From Rhizobium sp. ICMP 5592 (GTDB lineage: Bacteria; Pseudomonadota; Alphaproteobacteria; Rhizobiales; Rhizobiaceae): a DNA stretch of 64,000 nucleotides. Positions 8,094 through 17,711 of this stretch are shown here, one piece after another. A model generated the notes under the pieces. It was given only the letters and a program-made list of their open reading frames with translations. It was not told the origin of the DNA and did not search any database. The first letter of the stretch is position 1. Every line of letters begins with the position of its first letter. Position numbers and translations under genes: made by a program. The DNA is taken from the NCBI RefSeq assembly GCF_009498525.1, contig NZ_QSNT01000011.1, positions 1 to 64,000 on the forward strand. The letters are read 5' to 3'.

Positions 8094-9017
8094 ATGAGAC
8101 ATAAGCTTCTCGCAGCCATCACGCTGACCGCACTCGTTGCGCTACCGGCGCTGGCGCAAGCCGCGGAAGGTTTTGCTACCGCCAACGTCAACATGCGGTC
8201 CGGCCCGAGCACGCAATATCCGGCGGTGACCATGATCCCCGTCGGCGCGCCGCTGGAGATTAACGGCTGCCTCAACGAAACGCCCTGGTGCGACGTCTCC
8301 TTCGTCGGTGGGCGCGGCTGGGTCGCCGGCCGCTACATCCAGGCAACCTATCAATCACGCCGCATCTATGTCGGCCCGCAATATTACCGTCCGCTCGGCA
8401 TTCCAACCATCACCTTCAATGTCGATGATTACTGGGGACGCTACTATCGCGGCCGCGACTTCTACCGTGATCGCGACCGCTGGCGCCGGGGTCCAGGCTG
8501 GAGCGACCGCCGCCCGGATTCGAGCCGGGATCGCCGCCCCGACCGCAATCCCGGCTGGGATAACGATTCGGACCGCAACTGGGACCGCCGCCCGGACCGA
8601 AACCGCGACTGGAGCAACCAGCAGGACGGCAACGGGGATTGGGGCCGGCAACGCCAGGATCGCAATCGCGATTGGGGTAACCAACAGGACAATAACCAGG
8701 ACTGGGGCCAGCAACGCCGCGATCGCAATCGCGATTGGAACCGGCAGCCGGACGACAATCAGGGTTGGGGCGGCAACCGCCAGGATCGCCGGCGCGACGA
8801 CAACCGCCAGGACAACCAGCAACGCCGCCCAGAACCTCAGCAACAACAGGCACAGCCGCAGCCGCAACCCCAGGCGCAGCCTCAGCCGCAACCTCAACGT
8901 CAGGACAATCGACGCCCGAATGCCGGTGCGCCAGGGCCTTACAGCCCCGATCATGTCGATCCCTGCCCGGCGTCGCAGCCCGATTGCCGCATGACCCCAA
9001 GAGGCTTCAATCGATAG
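8094..9017 (+). CDS. Secreted SH3-domain protein with Arg/Asp/Trp repeats
   Basis: Exported protein of 307 residues. A signal peptide (about 1-23, cut after ALA) precedes a bacterial SH3 domain (about 26-85; VNMRSGPSTQYP and GWVAGRYI are typical). The C-terminal two thirds is low complexity: imperfect repeats on the theme DRNRDW with N/Q/D linkers, then a Gln/Pro tract and a short Cys-containing tail (DPCPASQPDC). SH3 domains of this type usually bind cell-wall or periplasmic partners; the repeats may be disordered. The start ATG follows AGGGGGAGAG closely, and a strong terminator lies 24 bases after the stop. Function unknown. Confidence 0.85.
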   Translation: MRHKLLAAITLTALVALPALAQAAEGFATANVNMRSGPSTQYPAVTMIPVGAPLEINGCLNETPWCDVSFVGGRGWVAGRYIQATYQSRRIYVGPQYYRPLGIPTITFNVDDYWGRYYRGRDFYRDRDRWRRGPGWSDRRPDSSRDRRPDRNPGWDNDSDRNWDRRPDRNRDWSNQQDGNGDWGRQRQDRNRDWGNQQDNNQDWGQQRRDRNRDWNRQPDDNQGWGGNRQDRRRDDNRQDNQQRRPEPQQQQAQPQPQPQAQPQPQPQRQDNRRPNAGAPGPYSPDHVDPCPASQPDCRMTPRGFNR

Positions 9018-9041
9018 CCGCTTCAAGGCAGCAAGAACAAC

Positions 9042-9074
9042 AAAGGCCAGTGACCCACGTCACTGGCCTTTTTC
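9042..9074 (+). terminator. Rho-independent terminator after the SH3 gene
   Basis: Perfect 13-bp stem (AAAGGCCAGTGAC / GTCACTGGCCTTT) with a 4-base loop CCAC, followed by TT. It would also work leftward for the DUF982 gene. Confidence 0.9.
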
Positions 9075-9211
9075 ATTGGCCCGCGCGACGGTCAAAGGAA
9101 ACCGATGATTTTGGCAGGAAAGCACGCGCTCGCAGGTTACGCGACAGCGCCCGGCATCCGCCGGTCCGAAAGGCTTGAGCGATCAGGCGGCGTCAAGGCG
9201 CCGCGGCTGCC

Positions 9212-9454
9212 TCAATGGGTTTTCAAATGCGCCTCACGCATCGCCGAAATGAATATTTCCCGGGCTTCCTCAGCGGATTTCCGCCCATCGATCGCCGCGC
9301 GGCAGACGCTTCGGGCAGCCACATAGAACGGACCACGCCGATCCGGCCAGAGATTGGCCATGCAATTCAGCGCCTCGGAAGGGCCGGTCACTGTCTGGAA
9401 ACTGCCTTGAGTGAAGCCGATCTCGATCGGATTGCTCCATTTGATGTGTCGCAT
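9212..9454 (-). CDS. DUF982 domain protein
   Basis: Small soluble protein of 80 residues. The pattern GPSEALNCMANLWPDRRGPFYVAARSVCRAAIDGRKSAEEAREIF is typical of DUF982, a family I know mainly from rhizobia, often in many copies; function is unknown. The ATG at 9454 has a very strong ribosome site (GAGGAGGAG) on the minus strand. It is the last of three very small minus-strand genes between 9.2 and 10.1 kb, all with good ribosome sites. Whether they share a transcript is unclear, because a 250-base gap containing an inverted repeat separates it from the next. Confidence 0.8.
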   Translation of the reverse strand: MRHIKWSNPIEIGFTQGSFQTVTGPSEALNCMANLWPDRRGPFYVAARSVCRAAIDGRKSAEEAREIFISAMREAHLKTH

Positions 9455-9636
9455 GAATACTCCTCCTCACGCGCTATCAATTGCTTGGGACCATCCGGCA
9501 AGACAGCCACAAGCGGTTACTATAGCCTCAATCAGAGCATTCGAAAATATGGAACTTGGCAGGAACGGCGGATGAAGACAAAGGAATCCAAAGAGGTTAA
9601 TTTGACGTCCCTATGCGGAGGATCGGGTCCGTCATA

Positions 9637-9669
9637 TTTCACGCCAAGATACTACTTTTTGGCGTGAAA
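9637..9669. repeat. Perfect 11-bp inverted repeat
   Basis: TTTCACGCCAA and TTGGCGTGAAA flank an 11-base spacer. It lies between the stop of the 40-aa gene and the start of the DUF982 gene. There is no T-run on either strand, so it looks more like an operator or RNA hairpin than a terminator. Confidence 0.6.
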
Positions 9670-9708
9670 ATTTGCGAGAAGACGACGTCGGAACCTGGGT
9701 GTTCCCGC

Positions 9709-9831
9709 TTACTTCTCCCGCGCGATGCGCTTCGCGTCATCGGCTGAAAAGCCGGCGCGGCGGGCGAGCTCTTCCAGCCCGAATACTCGGTCCAACAGAT
9801 CAACCAGCCATAGTTCAAAGCGTTTCCACAT
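9709..9831 (-). CDS. 40-aa small protein
   Basis: A very short gene reads MWKRFELWLVDLLDRVFG, then LEELARRAGFSADDAKRIAREK. Support comes from a clean ATG with GGAGG seven bases upstream and an amphipathic, helix-friendly product with no rare patterns. The N-terminal part is hydrophobic and aromatic and could sit on a membrane. The C-terminal part (ARRAGFSADDAKRIARE) resembles a degradation tag or a DNA-binding helix only superficially. I know no family for it. It lies 87 bases downstream of another small minus-strand gene and may share its message. Confidence 0.6.
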   Translation of the reverse strand: MWKRFELWLVDLLDRVFGLEELARRAGFSADDAKRIAREK

Positions 9832-9918
9832 GGTAAGCCTCCACCGCAGTAGACCGTGCCGTTGTAGCGATCCCGCGATGAACACCCCATGAACACCGCT
9901 CCGGCCTACCGAACCGGT

Positions 9919-10107
9919 TCAGCGGAACAGCGGCGGCCGCTGCGCGTTCGATAGCAATTCCTGCTTGGTGGCGAAGTCGCCGAACAGCTTTTTCAGTCGG
10001 GCTTCCTCCTCCTTGCAGATCCGGTGCCGCCGCGAAAAATCCTCGATACTCCAGACTTCCCGCAGCTTGGTCTCGCCAACCTTCTCTATCGCGACATGTG
10101 AACTCAT
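9919..10107 (-). CDS. Conserved-looking hypothetical protein (62 aa)
   Basis: Small soluble protein with no signal or membrane segment, rich in charged residues (VGETKLREVWSIEDFSRRHR, then EEEARLKKLFGDFATKQELL). I have the impression of similar short proteins in other rhizobia but cannot name a family. The start at 10107 is chosen because GAGGG lies a few bases upstream on the minus strand; the frame continues another 24 codons upstream without a better site. The basic SRRHR patch and C-terminal helix would fit a small nucleic-acid-associated or adaptor protein, which is speculation. Confidence 0.6.
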   Translation of the reverse strand: MSSHVAIEKVGETKLREVWSIEDFSRRHRICKEEEARLKKLFGDFATKQELLSNAQRPPLFR

Positions 10108-10302
10108 TGGTTCGCCCTCTTGTTTTTGTGAGAAGAGAATGCCCGAGAAGAGGAAAAGTTCCTTGCACGATCCCGTCATGAAAGGACAGAAGCCGCCGCC
10201 ATGACCGGCGGTTGAGGATTCTTAATCCCTCCTTAAATCGCCGCATTTACAGTTCACCCCGGGCTTCGACATTTTCACGATCATTTCGTGGGCGAATGCC
10301 GG

Positions 10303-10350
10303 CGGCGCATAAGCTTGAAAATCATCGTCGATTTTCAAGCTTATGCGCCG
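10303..10350. repeat. Perfect 21-bp inverted repeat with 6-base spacer
   Basis: The arms at 10303-10323 and 10330-10350 are exact reverse complements (each contains CATAAGCTTGAAAATC) separated by ATCGTC. No T-run follows on the plus strand. It lies 112 bases before the PBP gene start. It could be a long cruciform or operator, a hairpin in the PBP leader, or the scar of a mobile element. Confidence 0.85.
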
Positions 10351-10461
10351 GTAAAAACGCTGGCCGCGCCCCTTGCATGTCCCGAACGGATGCGCGGGAC
10401 GGTCGCGGCGCCGGCATCAAATATCGATCCATGGAACCATCAGGGGTACGACCAGTCCGCA

Positions 10462-12819
10462 ATGGCAGGCAAAAGCAGATCAGGCCAGAGGATAGAACCA
10501 TCCTTCTCAAGCGGTAAGGAACGTAGCGATGATGGTTTCAGCGCCGGGGAACGCATTGCCGGCGGCGGACGCTCATCGGGACGGGAAGGTTCCAAGCGCG
10601 ACAGCGCCCCTGAACCCGACAAGCCACGCCGCTCGAGCCGCCGGCGCAAGCAGCAGAAACGGCGCTCCGGCGGCGGCGTCTTCGGCTTCATCCGCTCCGC
10701 GATCTATTGGGGCATCGTGCTCAGCATCTGGGCCGGCATCGGGCTTGCCGGCCTGGTGGTCTACTACGGATCGCGCATGCCGAGCGCCAGCACCTGGTCC
10801 ATTCCCGAGCGGCCGCCGAACGTCAAGATCGCCGATCTCGAAGGCAGCATCATCGCCAATCGCGGCACGACCGGCGGCGAGGCCTTGGCGCTGGGTGACA
10901 TGTCGCCCTACATTCCCGAGGCGCTGATCGCCATCGAGGACCACCGCTTCTATTCCCATTTCGGCTTCGATCCGATCGGCCTTGGCCGCGCGGTCGTGAC
11001 TAATGTGATCACCGGCCATGCCGTCCAGGGCGGTTCGACGCTGACGCAGCAGCTCGCCAAGAACCTCTTCCTGTCGCCGGATCGCACGCTGGAGCGCAAG
11101 GTGCAGGAAGTGCTGCTCGCCATCTGGCTGGAGCACAAGTTCACCAAGGACCAGATCCTGGCGATGTATCTGAACCGCGTCTATTTCGGCTCGAACGCCT
11201 ATGGCGTCGAGGCGGCGTCAAGGCGCTACTTCAACAAATCCGCCCGCGACGTGAACCTCGGCGAAGCGGCCATGCTCGCCGGCCTCGTCAAGGCACCATC
11301 GAAACTGTCGCCGGCGCGCGATCCGGCCGCCGCCGAAGCCCGCGCCCAACTGGTGCTCCAGGCGATGCGCGACCAGGGCTTCATCAGCGAGGCCGACATC
11401 AAGACGGCGATGTCACAGCCGCCGACCCGCGCCAAAAGCTATTGGAGCGGTGCTGAAAACTATGTGGCCGACATGGTCATGGGCCAGCTTCCCGGCCTGA
11501 TCGGCAGCGATATCAAGGAAGACCTGACCGTCGACACCACCATCGACATGTCGCTGGAAGAAAAGGCCGAACAGGCGCTGAACGACGTGCTCGCCAAGGA
11601 TGGCAAGAAGCTCAGCGCCTCGCAGGCCTCGCTCGTCTCCGTCGACGCGACGGGTGCGATCCGCGCGCTGGTCGGCGGCCGGGACTATGCACAGAGCCAG
11701 TTCAACCGCGCCGTCACCGCCAAGCGCCAGCCGGGCTCGGCCTTCAAGCCCTTTGTCTATACCGCGGCGCTGGAAATGGGCCTGACGCCGAACTCGATTC
11801 GCAACGATGCGCCGGTGAAGATCGGCAACTGGGCGCCGGAGAACTACGAGCAGAAATATAGCGGGCCGGTTACGCTTGCGACCGCCGTTGCCCACTCGCT
11901 GAACACGGTCGCCGCCCAGCTTGCGACCGAAGTCGGGCCGGATCAGGTGATCAAGGTCGCCCACAGGCTCGGCATCGAATCGGATCTGCAGGCCAATGCC
12001 TCGATTGCGCTTGGCACGTCGGAAGTGTCGCTACTGGAGCTGACCTCGGCCTATGCCTCCTTCATGAACGGCGGCTTCAAGGCGACGCCGCATGTGATCA
12101 CCAAGGTGACGACGGCCTCTGGCAAGGTGCTCTACCAGGCGAATTTTGACAATCCGCCACGGGTTCTCAACCCCGATGTCGTCACCAACATGAACTCCAT
12201 GATGGCCGGCGTTATCAATTTCGGCACCGGCAAGGCCGCTCGCATCCCCGGCTGGCAGGCCGCCGGCAAGAGCGGCACCACGCAATCCTTCCGCGACGCG
12301 CTGTTCGTCGGCTTCACCAGCCATCTGACGACGGGCGTCTGGTTCGGCAATGACGACGGCAAATCCATGAAGAAGGTGACGGGCGGTGGACTACCGGCCA
12401 AAGCCTGGAAGGAATTCATGGTCGCTGCCCATAAGGGTCTGAACCCGACTCCGATCTTCGGCGGCGGCCAGATCATCGACAACAGCGTGCCGATGGCGCA
12501 ATCCGCACCCGGCGCCAGCCAGTCGGCGACGATCGACGGCATTATTTCCGGCACACTCGGCGACGGCGGCCAGGTCGCGCATCAAGGCCAACCGACGCTC
12601 CAGCAGCGGCCGGCACAGCAACAGGGCAATCAAACCGCCGCGAACGACGACCTGGAAGACCTGCCGCCCGCAAACCTTGCCAACGATAACAATCCCTACA
12701 GCGCCAATTCCTACGATACCGGCGATATCCCGCCGGCCGACATCGGCGATACCGCTCCGACACCGGCAACGGCGAGGCCGCACCGCACCTCGCTGCTGGA
12801 CGTTATTCTGGGGCGATAA
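10462..12819 (+). CDS. Class A (bifunctional) penicillin-binding protein, PBP1A family
   Basis: Inner-membrane peptidoglycan synthase of 785 residues. A basic cytoplasmic tail (1-70, with RRSSRRRKQQKRR) precedes one transmembrane helix (about 80-101). The glycosyltransferase 51 domain has catalytic Glu159 in IEDHRFYSHFG and QGGSTLTQQLAKN at 189-201. The transpeptidase domain has the acylated Ser426 in SAFK, SLN at 479-481 and KSGT at 603-606. The C-terminal ~150 residues are Gln/Pro/Asp-rich and probably disordered. The ATG at 10462 is the best homolog-like start, but its ribosome site is weak (AGGGG about 15 bases away). A perfect 21-bp inverted repeat lies in the upstream region. Confidence 0.9.
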   Translation: MAGKSRSGQRIEPSFSSGKERSDDGFSAGERIAGGGRSSGREGSKRDSAPEPDKPRRSSRRRKQQKRRSGGGVFGFIRSAIYWGIVLSIWAGIGLAGLVVYYGSRMPSASTWSIPERPPNVKIADLEGSIIANRGTTGGEALALGDMSPYIPEALIAIEDHRFYSHFGFDPIGLGRAVVTNVITGHAVQGGSTLTQQLAKNLFLSPDRTLERKVQEVLLAIWLEHKFTKDQILAMYLNRVYFGSNAYGVEAASRRYFNKSARDVNLGEAAMLAGLVKAPSKLSPARDPAAAEARAQLVLQAMRDQGFISEADIKTAMSQPPTRAKSYWSGAENYVADMVMGQLPGLIGSDIKEDLTVDTTIDMSLEEKAEQALNDVLAKDGKKLSASQASLVSVDATGAIRALVGGRDYAQSQFNRAVTAKRQPGSAFKPFVYTAALEMGLTPNSIRNDAPVKIGNWAPENYEQKYSGPVTLATAVAHSLNTVAAQLATEVGPDQVIKVAHRLGIESDLQANASIALGTSEVSLLELTSAYASFMNGGFKATPHVITKVTTASGKVLYQANFDNPPRVLNPDVVTNMNSMMAGVINFGTGKAARIPGWQAAGKSGTTQSFRDALFVGFTSHLTTGVWFGNDDGKSMKKVTGGGLPAKAWKEFMVAAHKGLNPTPIFGGGQIIDNSVPMAQSAPGASQSATIDGIISGTLGDGGQVAHQGQPTLQQRPAQQQGNQTAANDDLEDLPPANLANDNNPYSANSYDTGDIPPADIGDTAPTPATARPHRTSLLDVILGR

Positions 12820-12972
12820 GACAGCGATTCCCGCGATTGTCGCTTGCATGGTCAAAGCAAGGCTGATCTGATAGATGGTCGCGCCAATTCTCCAGGTCCG
12901 CAGGCGCAATGCGGCACTGTGGAATTTGAGCGACAAACCATTCGTTTTGCTGGATTCCGGGTGATTTCCCGC

Positions 12973-13004
12973 CTTGCAGTCAGTAAAACCGCTACTTATA
13001 TACG
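12973..13004 (+). promoter_or_regulatory. RpoH (sigma-32) heat-shock promoter of dnaK
   Basis: A -35 element CTTGCA (12973-12978) and a -10 element CTTATATACG (12995-13004) are separated by 16 bases. The -10 element agrees fully with the alphaproteobacterial RpoH consensus CYTATNTNNG. The promoter lies ~110 bases before the dnaK start codon. Confidence 0.75.
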
Positions 13005-13112
13005 CGGCATCACCGCAGTCATGGCTGCGCAATCCTCAAGACCATCCCGTAAGGGGCTGTCAATGGAATGCCTGACAGGGGTTCCGATAGCTTGCTTCAA
13101 GGAGAGAATGAC

Positions 13113-15032
<1,920 letters not shown>

Positions 15033-15067
15033 GCGCGAACCTTAAATGGTTTTGCGGAAACTTAGCT

Positions 15068-15089
15068 CCGGCTGCCTTCTGGCAGCCGG
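15068..15089 (+). other. Hairpin in the dnaK-dnaJ spacer
   Basis: CCGGCTGCC and GGCAGCCGG form a perfect 9-bp stem with a TTCT loop. No T-run follows, so it more likely marks an RNA-processing, stabilising or attenuation point that sets the DnaK:DnaJ ratio than a full terminator. Confidence 0.6.
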
Positions 15090-15116
15090 AAATCCATTTC
15101 CGGGGTCTAATCCTTA

Positions 15117-16265
15117 ATGGCAAAAGCGGACTACTACGAGACATTGGGCGTCTCCAGGACAGCGGACGAAAAAGAGCTGAAGAGCGCTTTTCGCAAGCTG
15201 GCAATGCAGTTTCATCCGGACAAGAACCCCGATGACAACGACGCCGAGCGCAAATTCAAGGAAATCAACGAAGCCTACGAAACGCTCAAGGACCCGAACA
15301 AGCGCGCGGCTTATGATCGTTACGGCCATGCCGCTTTCGAGCATGGCGGCATGGGCGGCGGCGGTTTTGGTGGCGGCGGCTTCGGCGGTGGCGGCGGCTT
15401 CTCCGACATTTTCGAGGATATCTTCGGCGAGATGATGGGCGGCGGCCGTGGCCGCGCACGTTCCTCCGGCGGTCGCGAACGCGGCGCCGATCTTCGCTAC
15501 AACATGGAAATTTCGCTCGAGGAAGCCTTTACCGGCAAGACGGCGCAGATCCGCGTGCCCACCTCGATCACCTGCGATGTCTGCTCCGGTTCCGGCGCCA
15601 AGCCGGGCACGCAGCCGAAGACCTGCGGCACCTGCCAGGGCTCAGGCCGCGTGCGCGCCGCCCAAGGCTTCTTCTCGGTCGAACGCACCTGTCCGACCTG
15701 CCACGGCCGCGGCCAGATCATTCCCGATCCCTGCGGCAAGTGCCATGGCCAGGGTCGCGTCACCGAAGAGCGCTCGCTCTCGGTCAACATCCCATCGGGC
15801 ATCGAGGACGGCACGCGCATCCGCCTGCAGGGCGAAGGTGAAGCCGGCACGCGCGGTGGGCCGTCGGGCGATCTCTACATCTTCCTTTCCGTCAAGCCGC
15901 ATGAATTCTTCCAGCGCGACGGCGCCGATCTCTACTGCGCGGTACCGATATCGATGACGACGGCAGCACTTGGCGGCACCTTCGACGTCGCAACGCTCGA
16001 CGGCACGAAATCACGCGTCACCGTTCCCGAGGGCACGCAGGTCGGCAAGCAATTCCGCCTGAAGGCCAAGGGCATGCCGGTGCTGCGCTCCAGCCAGGTC
16101 GGCGATCTCTATATCCAGATCCAGATCGAAACACCGCAGAAGCTCACCAAGCGCCAGCGCGAACTGCTACAGGAATTCGAACAGATCTCCTCGAAGGACA
16201 ACAATCCCGAATCAACCGGCTTCTTTGCCCGGATGAAGGATTTCTTCGACACATTCAGCGATTAG
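15117..16265 (+). CDS. dnaJ: Co-chaperone DnaJ (Hsp40)
   Basis: Stimulates DnaK ATP hydrolysis and delivers substrates. The 382-residue type I DnaJ has an N-terminal J domain with the HPD motif in QFHPDKN, a Gly/Phe-rich linker (about 76-110), four zinc-binding CxxCxGxG repeats (CDVCSGSG, CGTCQGSG, CPTCHGRG, CGKCHGQG) and two C-terminal beta domains. Spacing and orientation make it the second gene of a dnaK-dnaJ operon. A terminator follows 26 bases after the stop. Confidence 0.97.
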   Translation: MAKADYYETLGVSRTADEKELKSAFRKLAMQFHPDKNPDDNDAERKFKEINEAYETLKDPNKRAAYDRYGHAAFEHGGMGGGGFGGGGFGGGGGFSDIFEDIFGEMMGGGRGRARSSGGRERGADLRYNMEISLEEAFTGKTAQIRVPTSITCDVCSGSGAKPGTQPKTCGTCQGSGRVRAAQGFFSVERTCPTCHGRGQIIPDPCGKCHGQGRVTEERSLSVNIPSGIEDGTRIRLQGEGEAGTRGGPSGDLYIFLSVKPHEFFQRDGADLYCAVPISMTTAALGGTFDVATLDGTKSRVTVPEGTQVGKQFRLKAKGMPVLRSSQVGDLYIQIQIETPQKLTKRQRELLQEFEQISSKDNNPESTGFFARMKDFFDTFSD

Positions 16266-16290
16266 GCAGCGAATCAAATTGTTTCACATG

Positions 16291-16322
16291 AATCCGGCCG
16301 GTGATTCGGCCGGATTTTTTTG
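16291..16322 (+). terminator. Rho-independent terminator after dnaJ
   Basis: AATCCGGCCG / CGGCCGGATT forms a 10-bp stem with a 6-base loop, followed by TTTTT. It ends the dnaKJ message. Confidence 0.9.
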
Positions 16323-16403
16323 TTTTGGCGGGCTAATCTTTTCGCCCAGCCGCACTACGGGTTCTTCGTTCATCTCTGTTTTGTCGTCGCAACGAACCTG
16401 CTG

Positions 16404-16454
16404 CTCCTCATCCTGAGGAGCGGAGGCCAAAGGCCGGAGCCTCGAAGGACGAGG
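16404..16454. repeat. Rhizobial intergenic palindromic repeat, copy 1
   Basis: An imperfect palindromic element begins with CCTCATCCTGAGGAG and ends with CCTCGAAGGACGAGG around a GC-rich core. Two related copies occur at 29045-29093 and 29169-29219. It resembles the mosaic palindromic repeats scattered between genes in rhizobial genomes. Confidence 0.6.
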
Positions 16455-16546
16455 CGGCCCGACCGCGCTTCATCCAATCGGCAAAAACCTTGCGCTACGC
16501 CCTGGTTCGGCATACCCCTCGGCATCGACACGAATCCGGATGACCG

Positions 16547-17674
16547 ATGCCGCATAAGGTTTTCATCTCGCGCCTGAAGCTGACCGACTTCCGCAACTAC
16601 GCGGCGGCGGCGCTGGCGCTTGACGAGCGGCATGTGGTGCTGACCGGCGACAATGGCGCCGGCAAGACCAATCTGATGGAGGCGGTCTCTCTGCTCTCGC
16701 CCGGGCGCGGCCTGCGGCGGGTGGCCTATGCGGATGTCGTCCGCGTCGCCGCGCCGAACGGCTTTTCGATCTTCGCCGAGCTTGAGGGTATGGAGGACAC
16801 TGTCGAGATCGGCACCGGCGTCGACGCCTCCGATGAGACAACAGCGCGCAAGCTCCGTATCAACGGCACGCCGGCCCGCACCGTGGACGAACTGACCGAC
16901 CATCTGCGCGTGCTGTGGCTGACGCCGGCCATGGATGGGCTGTTCACCGGCGGCTCCTCCGAGCGCCGCCGATTTCTCGATCGGCTGGTGCTGTCGCTCG
17001 ATCCGGCGCATGGCCGCCGTGCCAGCGATTTCGAACGTGCCATGCGCAGCCGCAACAAGCTTTTGTCCGAAAGCCGGTTCGACCCCTCCTGGCTTGGCGG
17101 CATCGAGGAACAGATGGCGAGCCTTGGCATCGCCATGGCGCTTGCCCGACAGGAAATGCTTGGCCTTCTCACCCGGCTGATCGCCGAGACGCGTGAGGCG
17201 ACGCCCTTTCCGTCGGCGGCGCTCGAACTCTCCGGCTTTCTCGACGGACAGTTCGACCGCCCCGCCCTCGATCTCGAGGATCTCTATGCCGGGATGCTGC
17301 GCGAGGGACGATACCGAGACGCCGCCGCCGGGCGCACGCTGGACGGGCCGCACCGAACCGATCTCCTGGTGCGCCACCGCGAGAAGGACATGGAGGCGGA
17401 GCGTTGCTCGACGGGCGAGCAGAAGGCGCTGCTGGTCGGCCTCATTCTCGCCCATGCCCGCCTCGTCGGCAACCTCACCGGCCACGCACCGATCCTGTTG
17501 CTCGACGAAATCGCCGCCCATCTGGACGAAGGCCGACGCGCTGCGCTCTTCGACCTGATCGACGGGCTCGGCGGCCAGGCTTTCATGACCGGCACCGACA
17601 AGGCGATGTTTTCGGCACTTGGCGAACGGGCGCAATTCTTCACCGTCGCGCATGGCGGCATTACGAAATCGTAG
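16547..17674 (+). CDS. recF: DNA replication and repair protein RecF
   Basis: SMC-like ATPase that helps load RecA at gaps, acting with RecO and RecR (recR lies at 35.9 kb). The 375-residue length is normal. Walker A is GDNGAGKT at 34-41, the ABC signature region is CSTGEQKALLVGLILAHA, and Walker B is PILLLDEIAAHLDEGRR. RecF is often near dnaA-dnaN; here it stands after dnaKJ and is followed by moeB, an arrangement that fits a rhizobial chromosome. The ATG start gives MPHKVFISRLKLTDFRNY, which aligns with the family start. A palindromic repeat lies just upstream. Confidence 0.95.
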   Translation: MPHKVFISRLKLTDFRNYAAAALALDERHVVLTGDNGAGKTNLMEAVSLLSPGRGLRRVAYADVVRVAAPNGFSIFAELEGMEDTVEIGTGVDASDETTARKLRINGTPARTVDELTDHLRVLWLTPAMDGLFTGGSSERRRFLDRLVLSLDPAHGRRASDFERAMRSRNKLLSESRFDPSWLGGIEEQMASLGIAMALARQEMLGLLTRLIAETREATPFPSAALELSGFLDGQFDRPALDLEDLYAGMLREGRYRDAAAGRTLDGPHRTDLLVRHREKDMEAERCSTGEQKALLVGLILAHARLVGNLTGHAPILLLDEIAAHLDEGRRAALFDLIDGLGGQAFMTGTDKAMFSALGERAQFFTVAHGGITKS

Positions 17675-17711
17675 CGGCGAATTTTCCGCGGAGCGTGATA
17701 TCATCATTGCC

